The notes under the pieces: model-generated
Seen by the model: the letters and a program-made list of their open reading frames with translations, nothing else
Database searches by the model: none
Told to the model about the DNA's origin: nothing
Source: an uncultured Brevundimonas sp.
Lineage (GTDB): Bacteria; Pseudomonadota; Alphaproteobacteria; Caulobacterales; Caulobacteraceae
DNA: 10,048 nt
Assembly: GCF_943913055.1 (NCBI RefSeq)
Contig: NZ_CALTWS010000097.1
Coordinates: 1-10,048, forward strand
Direction: 5' to 3'
Part shown: positions 5,929 through 10,048 of the stretch, piece by piece
Position numbering within the stretch: position 1 is the first letter of the stretch
How the letters are laid out: the number at the start of each line of letters is the position of its first letter
Position numbers and translations under genes: made by a program

Positions 5929-6698
5929 TGGAGCCCTACGCGACATCCGATCAGGTCTGGCAGGGCGCGCTGATCTTCGCACGGATCGGTGCGGTCCTGC
6001 TGATGATGCCCGGCATCGGCGAAAGCTATGTGCCGCCGCGCATCCGCCTGTCGCTGGCCCTGGTCGTCACCCTGTGCCTGTGGCCGGTGGTGTCGGGTTC
6101 GCTGCCGGCCCTGCCCACCAGCCTGGGGGCCACCGTCGGCTGGATGCTGCGCGAGGTGCTGGTGGGCCTGGCGATCGGAACGATGCTGCGCATCTTCCTG
6201 ACGTCTCTGTCGACGGCGGGGGAGGTGGTGTCGCTGCAGACCACGCTCAGTTTCGCCCAGACCGCCAACCCGTTGCAGGCCCAGCCGGGCACGACGATCT
6301 CGGCCTTTCTGCTGCTGCTGGGCACGACCCTGGTGTTCGCAACCAACACCCATCACCTGTTCATCGCCGGACTGGTGGGGTCGTACCGGCTGATCGCCCC
6401 GGTCCAGCCGCTGGCGACCGGCGACTTTGCCACCCTGGCCGTGCGGACCCTGGGTGAGAGCTTCCTGCTGGGCGTGCAACTGGCTGCGCCGGTCATGGTC
6501 TTTGCCCTGATCTTCAACCTGGCGTCCGGCCTCGTCGGGCGGGTCATGCCCCAGTTTCAGGTCTTCTTCGCCGCGGCCCCCCTCAGCATCATCCTGGGGC
6601 TATCCGTCTTTGCCTTGAGCCTGGGGGTGGTGGGCACGATCTTTATTGATCGCTATCGCGCCCTGGCCGGACAGTTCATGGGAGGCGCCAGTGGCTGA
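5928..6698 (+). CDS. fliR: Flagellar export gate protein FliR
   Basis: Inner-membrane export-gate subunit that completes the FliP5-Q4-R1 helical core. The 256 residues match FliR length and are highly hydrophobic. Family-like stretches are ARIGAVLLMMPGIGESYVPP near residue 20, the conserved FliR proline/glycine turn and start of the RxxL-rich helices; EVLVGLAIGTMLRIF near residue 75; ASGLVGRVMPQFQVFF near residue 200; and PLSIILGL near residue 219. The GTG start at 5928 shares its G with the TAG stop of fliQ. No strong Shine-Dalgarno sequence is seen, which fits reinitiation after fliQ. Longer readings that start upstream (5592) would run in another frame through fliQ and lack FliR similarity there. 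The last eight bases overlap the start of flhB. Confidence 0.95.
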   Translation: MEPYATSDQVWQGALIFARIGAVLLMMPGIGESYVPPRIRLSLALVVTLCLWPVVSGSLPALPTSLGATVGWMLREVLVGLAIGTMLRIFLTSLSTAGEVVSLQTTLSFAQTANPLQAQPGTTISAFLLLLGTTLVFATNTHHLFIAGLVGSYRLIAPVQPLATGDFATLAVRTLGESFLLGVQLAAPVMVFALIFNLASGLVGRVMPQFQVFFAAAPLSIILGLSVFALSLGVVGTIFIDRYRALAGQFMGGASG

Positions 6699-7761
6699 AG
6701 GCGCCGATTCCGAGTCCAAGACAGAAGACGCCACCCCACGAAAACTCGAGGAGGCGCGCAAGAAGGGGGATGTCGCCAAATCCCCGGATGTCGCCTCCGC
6801 CCTGTCCCTGGCCGGTGCCGCCGCCGTCATCCTGATGGCCGGGGGCTGGTTCGCCACCTCCATGGCCGAGCAGCTTGTGCCCTTCATCGCCGCGCCCCAC
6901 ACCATGATGGGCGGGCTGGAGGCGGGGGCGGGGGTCGAGATCGGCGGTATCGCCCTGTGGGCCATCACCCCCTTCATGGGCGCGGTCATGCTGGCCACCA
7001 TCCTGGGCGGGGTCGGCGGCAACCTGGCCCAGTCCGGTATCCTGTTCACGGGCGAGAAGCTGAAGCCCGACTGGTCCAAGGTGAACCCCCTGTCCGGGTT
7101 CAAGCGCATCTTCGGCCCCGACGGCCTTGTCCAGTTCGTCAAGACCTTCCTCAAGTTGTTGGCCGTCTGCGTGGTCTGCTGGATGGTGCTGAAGCCCCAC
7201 GCCAGCGAGCTGGCGAATATGGCGGCCATGTCGCCGGCGATGATCCTGCCGTTCACGCGCGATCTGGCGATCAGCCTGATGGTGGCGACCCTGGTCTTCC
7301 TGGGCCTGTCCGCGGGCGTGGACTTCCTCTGGCAGAAATACCGCTTCGCCGAGCGGATGAAGATGACCAAGGAAGAGCTGAAGGAGGACTTCAAACAGTC
7401 CGAGGGCGACCCTCACGTCAAGGCCAAGCTGAAGCAGATCCGGGCCCAGCGCAGCCGCCAGCGGATGATGCAGGCGGTGCCTACCGCCACCGTCATCGTC
7501 ACCAACCCGACCCACTATTCGGTCGCCCTGCGCTATGAGGCGGGCGACGCGGCACCGGTCTGCGTCGCCAAGGGCTTGGACGCCGTCGCCCTGCGCATCC
7601 GCGAGGTCGCGCGCGAACACGCCGTGCCGATCGTCGAGAATGTGCCGCTTGCCCGCGCCCTCTATGCCGCCGTGGACGTGGACGAGACCATCCCGCGCGA
7701 GCATTTCGAAGCCGCCGCCAAGGTCATCGGCTTCGTCATGAACAAGCGCAAGAAACGCTGA
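6691..7761 (+). CDS. flhB: Flagellar export and substrate-switch protein FlhB
   Basis: Inner-membrane export component that wraps the gate. Its self-cleaving cytoplasmic domain changes export from rod/hook to filament substrates when the hook reaches full length. The 356 residues begin with the family opening DSESKTEDATPRKLEEARKK (residues 6-25) and GDVAKSPDV. Four hydrophobic segments lie at about 37-55, 86-108, 146-166 and 185-208, and the cytoplasmic FlhB_C domain follows. The autocleavage motif NPTH is at residues 272-275 (cleavage after N272), inside VIVTNPTHYSVALRY, so it should be active. The GTG at 6691 is chosen because GGGAGG (6680-6685) lies five bases before it and the protein then begins in typical fashion; the ATG at 6646 would add 15 unrelated residues. 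It overlaps fliR by eight bases. Length agrees with Caulobacter-type FlhB. Confidence 0.96.
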   Translation: MAEGADSESKTEDATPRKLEEARKKGDVAKSPDVASALSLAGAAAVILMAGGWFATSMAEQLVPFIAAPHTMMGGLEAGAGVEIGGIALWAITPFMGAVMLATILGGVGGNLAQSGILFTGEKLKPDWSKVNPLSGFKRIFGPDGLVQFVKTFLKLLAVCVVCWMVLKPHASELANMAAMSPAMILPFTRDLAISLMVATLVFLGLSAGVDFLWQKYRFAERMKMTKEELKEDFKQSEGDPHVKAKLKQIRAQRSRQRMMQAVPTATVIVTNPTHYSVALRYEAGDAAPVCVAKGLDAVALRIREVAREHAVPIVENVPLARALYAAVDVDETIPREHFEAAAKVIGFVMNKRKKR

Positions 7762-7773
7762 TCGTAACGGAAC

Positions 7774-7789
7774 TTAACTCCCCGTTTAC
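7774..7789 (+). promoter_or_regulatory. CtrA box of the fliF-fliG promoter
   Basis: TTAA-N7-TTTAC matches the CtrA consensus TTAA-N7-TTAAC at eight of nine bases. It begins 13 bases after the flhB stop and 107 bases before fliF. The Caulobacter fliF operon is a known CtrA-activated class II flagellar operon. The TTTAC half-site would overlap the -35 region; the transcript start would be near 7818 by spacing alone. Confidence 0.75.
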
Positions 7790-7798
7790 CACGCAGGC

Positions 7799-7811
7799 GG
7801 CAGTTTCTGCC
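7799..7811. promoter_or_regulatory. Palindrome GGCAG-TTT-CTGCC, candidate FlbD (ftr4-like) site
   Basis: A perfect 5-base inverted repeat with a 3-base centre, placed where -10 to the start point would lie. In Caulobacter, FlbD represses fliF late in the cell cycle through a site called ftr4 near the fliF start point, and ftr sites are GGCA/TGCC-type repeats. The identification rests on position and shape, not on a matrix search. Confidence 0.55.
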
Positions 7812-7836
7812 TAGCGACCTGTCGGGTTCGTGCGTC

Positions 7837-7864
7837 GGCCCAGGGACGTGACCTGGCCCGTTTT
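7837..7864 (+). terminator. Terminator-like hairpin in the fliF leader
   Basis: GGCCCAGG (7837-7844) pairs with CCTGGCCC (7852-7859) with one C-C mismatch around a seven-base loop, then G and four T (7861-7864). It resembles a weak intrinsic terminator 17 bases before the fliF start. It could stop read-through from flhB or attenuate fliF. It is also close enough to the start to affect ribosome access. Confidence 0.4.
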
Positions 7865-7880
7865 AACTTAGGCGGTTTGA

Positions 7881-9518
7881 GTGGGCGGCTTTTCGTCGGC
7901 ATTGCAGAGGTTCGGGGTCGGCAAGCTGGCCGTGCTGCTGGGCGTGGGCGCCGGCGTCGCAGTCGCCCTGGTCTATCTGATGATGCGCGTGGGCCAGGCT
8001 CCCGACGCCCTGCTGTATTCCAACCTCGATCTGCGCGAAGCCTCGGAAATCACGACGGCGCTGGACAGCGCCGGGATCAAATACACCTCGCGCGGCGACG
8101 GCTCGACCATCTTCGTCAGCCGCGACCAGGTGGGCGAGGCCCGCATGCTGGTGGCCGGCAAGGGTCTGGTGACCTCCGGCAGCGTCGGCTACGAAATCTT
8201 TGACGACCAGTCGGTCCTGGGCCAGACCGAGTTCCAGCAGAACCTCAACGAAAAGCGCGCGCTGGAAGGCGAACTGGCCCGCACGATCATGAGCCTGCGC
8301 GGCATCACCTCGGCTCGCGTCATGATCGCCCTGCCGCCGCGTCAGCTGTTCCAGGCCTCGACGGCAGAGCCCACCGCCTCGGTGGTCGTGGGCGTGACGG
8401 GCGGTCAGCTATCGGGCGCCCAGGTTCAGGCGATCCGCAATGTCGTGGCCTCCTCGGTCACCAATATGAAGCCCGAGCGGGTCACCCTGACTGACACCTC
8501 CAACCGTACGCTCGCGGCAGGTGCCGACGACGCGGGCTTCAGCGCCGCCTCCGCCGAAGAAGCCAAGAGCTCGACCGAGGCCCAGCTTCAGGCCCGCATC
8601 AAGGACATCGTCGAGGGCGTTGTGGGTGTGGGTGCCGCCCGCGTCCAGGTCACCGCCGACATCGACCACAGCCGCTCGACCACTCAGCAGCAGGTCTATG
8701 ACCCTGACGGCCAGGTCGTCCGCTCGACCTCGACCAACGGCTCCGAAAGCCAGGACACGACCGGTCAGGCCGACGGCGGCGCGACCGCGACCAACAACAT
8801 CCCCGGCGGTCAGGCGCCGAATGTCACGCCCATCGGCTCGCGCGATACGCAGAACACGGAGACCACCAACTACGAAATCTCCAACACCACGACCACGACG
8901 GTGAAAGAGGCCGGCGAGGTCAAGAAGCTGGCCGTGGCCGTGGCCGTCGACGGCAAATACACGCCCCCCGCCAGCGGCGACGGCGAGCCGACCTACACGC
9001 CCGTGTCCGAGGAGGATCGCGCCAAGATCGAGGCCCTGGTCAAGGCGGCGGTAGGCTTCAACGCCGACCGGGGCGACATCGTCCAGGTGACGGCCGTCCG
9101 CTTCAACCGCGACGCCGCGACGGTCGGTGGCGAGGAGGCGGGCTCCTCGCTGTTCAACTTTACCAAGGACGACATCATGCGCGGTGTCGAACTGCTGGTG
9201 CTGCTGATCACGGGTCTGCTGCTCATCTTCTTCGTCCTGCGTCCGCTGTTGAAGACGGCGACGGGAGGCGGCGCCGGTGCGCCGCAGCTTGCGGGGGCCG
9301 GAGGCGTGCCGGTGACCAGCCTGCAGACCTCCATCGTGAACGGGGCCGCCGATCCGGGCCAGCAGTTCCTGCCGCGCTCCGAGATGGACGATCGGCTCGA
9401 CATCGCCCGTATCGAGGGTCAGGTGAAGGCGTCCTCGATCAAGAAGGTCGCCGAGTTCGTGGAGAAGCATCCGGAGGAATCGACCTCCATCCTGCGCTCC
9501 TGGGTGCATGAAGGCTGA
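7881..9518 (+). CDS. fliF: Flagellar MS-ring protein FliF
   Basis: Forms the membrane/supramembrane ring that houses the export gate and anchors the rotor. The 545 residues fit Caulobacter-type FliF (about 530-560). Layout: TM1 at about 16-35 (LAVLLGVGAGVAVALVYLMM); YscJ/FliF-like ring-building domains from about 45, with LLYSNLDLREASEI, DDQSVLGQTEFQQNLNEKRA and SARVMIALPPRQLF; a further ring/collar domain with DPDGQVVRS and a Gly/Asn/Thr-rich low-complexity loop at about 285-320; TM2 at about 436-458; and a cytoplasmic tail ending KKVAEFVEKHPEESTSILRS, the part that binds FliG. The GTG start lies directly after an in-frame TGA (7878-7880), so no earlier start is possible; AGGCGG (7870-7875) is a fair ribosome binding site. 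The stop overlaps the fliG start (TGATG). Confidence 0.96.
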   Translation: MGGFSSALQRFGVGKLAVLLGVGAGVAVALVYLMMRVGQAPDALLYSNLDLREASEITTALDSAGIKYTSRGDGSTIFVSRDQVGEARMLVAGKGLVTSGSVGYEIFDDQSVLGQTEFQQNLNEKRALEGELARTIMSLRGITSARVMIALPPRQLFQASTAEPTASVVVGVTGGQLSGAQVQAIRNVVASSVTNMKPERVTLTDTSNRTLAAGADDAGFSAASAEEAKSSTEAQLQARIKDIVEGVVGVGAARVQVTADIDHSRSTTQQQVYDPDGQVVRSTSTNGSESQDTTGQADGGATATNNIPGGQAPNVTPIGSRDTQNTETTNYEISNTTTTTVKEAGEVKKLAVAVAVDGKYTPPASGDGEPTYTPVSEEDRAKIEALVKAAVGFNADRGDIVQVTAVRFNRDAATVGGEEAGSSLFNFTKDDIMRGVELLVLLITGLLLIFFVLRPLLKTATGGGAGAPQLAGAGGVPVTSLQTSIVNGAADPGQQFLPRSEMDDRLDIARIEGQVKASSIKKVAEFVEKHPEESTSILRSWVHEG

Positions 9519-10048
9519 TGGCGGCCCGGCTGGTCAACAAGAAGCCTGCGGTCGAGGACGCCAGGAAGCTGACGGGGCCTGAAAAGGCCGCCGTCATCCT
9601 GCTGTCGCTGGGCGAGGACCACACCCGCCTGTGGCAGAGCCTGGATGATGAGGAGATCAAGGAGATCTCCCAGGCCATGGCCGGTCTGGGCACCGTCACC
9701 GCCGCCGTGGTCGAGGAACTGCTGATCGAGTTCGTAGCCGGGATGAGCGGCTCCGGCTCGGTCATGGGCAGTTTCGAGCAGACGCAGAAGTTACTCTCAT
9801 CCTTCATGTCGGGCGACCGCGTCGAAGGTCTGATGGAAGAGATCCGCGGCCCCGCCGGTCGCACCATGTGGGACAAGCTGGGCAATGTGAACGAGGCGGT
9901 TCTCGCCAACTATCTGAAGAACGAATACCCCCAGACGGTCGCCGTCGTCCTGTCCAAGATCAAGCCGGACCATGCCGCACGGGTCCTGACCAGCCTGCCC
10001 GAGGACTTCGCCCTGGAATGCGTCCAGCGGATGCTGCGCATGGAGCCA
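9518..10048 (+). CDS. fliG: Flagellar motor switch protein FliG, N-terminal part (cut by window end)
   Basis: Rotor protein of the C-ring, sitting on FliF and touching the stator; needed for assembly, torque and switching. Only the first 177 codons are present and the frame is open to the window edge. Residues 1-100 carry the FliF-binding domain, with LTGPEKAAVILLSLGE (18-33) and DDEEIKEISQAMAGLG (43-58). The middle domain starts with NEYPQTVAVVLSKIKPDHAA (135-154). The usual EHPQ motif reads EYPQ here (Y137), a form I associate with alphaproteobacterial FliG. The ATG at 9518 shares its A with the TGA of fliF, indicating translational coupling; GAAGG just upstream gives a short-spaced ribosome binding site. 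Caulobacter order predicts fliH (flbE), fliN and flbD downstream. Confidence 0.95.
   Translation, partial: MAARLVNKKPAVEDARKLTGPEKAAVILLSLGEDHTRLWQSLDDEEIKEISQAMAGLGTVTAAVVEELLIEFVAGMSGSGSVMGSFEQTQKLLSSFMSGDRVEGLMEEIRGPAGRTMWDKLGNVNEAVLANYLKNEYPQTVAVVLSKIKPDHAARVLTSLPEDFALECVQRMLRMEP

Noticed and set aside
5592..6698. Long reading of fliR starting at 5592
   Set aside because: The first 112 codons cross fliQ in another frame; the GTG at 5928 gives normal FliR length and the typical overlap with fliQ.
6646..7761. Upstream ATG for flhB
   Set aside because: It adds 15 residues encoded within fliR; the GTG at 6691 has a strong GGGAGG five bases upstream and gives the normal FlhB N-terminus.
7863..7867. 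Extra TTAAC half-site just before fliF
   Set aside because: No partner half-site seven bases away, and it overlaps the T-run of the hairpin; a lone half-site is not enough to call CtrA binding.
8409..9509. Minus-strand 366-codon open frame opposite fliF
   Set aside because: GC-rich shadow frame with repetitive G/R/D/L composition; FliF on the plus strand is certain.

Overview
The window reads as chromosome from a GC-rich alphaproteobacterium of the order Caulobacterales, most likely Brevundimonas-like. The reasons are the flagellar gene order fliQ-fliR-flhB followed by fliF-fliG, and a box matching the cell-cycle regulator CtrA (TTAA-N7-TTAAC) upstream of each of those two gene blocks, as in Caulobacter crescentus. 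The genus is an inference from style and gene order, not from a marker gene.

Bases 1-3784 hold unlinked housekeeping or accessory genes, several arranged tail to tail. They are a ten-helix EamA/DMT exporter (+), a periplasmic GlpQ-like glycerophosphodiester phosphodiesterase (-), a small VOC/glyoxalase-fold protein (+) and a membrane acyltransferase-3 protein (-). The first convergent pair meets in an imperfect inverted repeat made of 7-base GGGAGTA-type units. Its arms encode the last residues and the stop codon of both genes, so both proteins end in the same -GSRE tail. The second convergent pair shares a single CTAG, which is the stop codon of both genes.

Bases 3785-5251 encode a secreted ankyrin-repeat lipoprotein whose base and codon use looks less GC-biased than its neighbours. 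Behind it, 5252-5664 is a 413-base stretch with no convincing intact gene. It holds a 15-base direct repeat (14/15 identical, 218 bases apart), a possible scrap of an IS6-like transposase on the minus strand, small hairpins, and the fliQ promoter.

Bases 5665-10048 are flagellar. FliQ, FliR and FlbB's export partner FlhB are membrane parts of the flagellar type III export gate and its substrate-specificity switch. FliF is the MS ring that surrounds the gate, and FliG, cut by the window end, is the switch protein bound to FliF. fliQ-fliR, fliR-flhB and fliF-fliG overlap at their stop/start codons, and fliR, flhB and fliF start with GTG. A 119-base gap between flhB and fliF carries a second CtrA box, a GGCAG-TTT-CTGCC palindrome and a terminator-like hairpin. 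The fliQ and fliF promoters share the same layout base for base in spacing: a CtrA box, then a GGCA...TGCC palindrome starting exactly 14 bases after the start of the downstream half-site. This suggests that the export gate and the MS ring/switch are switched on together in the cell cycle.

I found no rRNA, tRNA, CRISPR array or intact mobile element. No clearly new multi-gene system is visible. The best leads are the tail-encoding inverted repeat, the paired promoter architecture, and the relic/repeat block between the ankyrin gene and fliQ.
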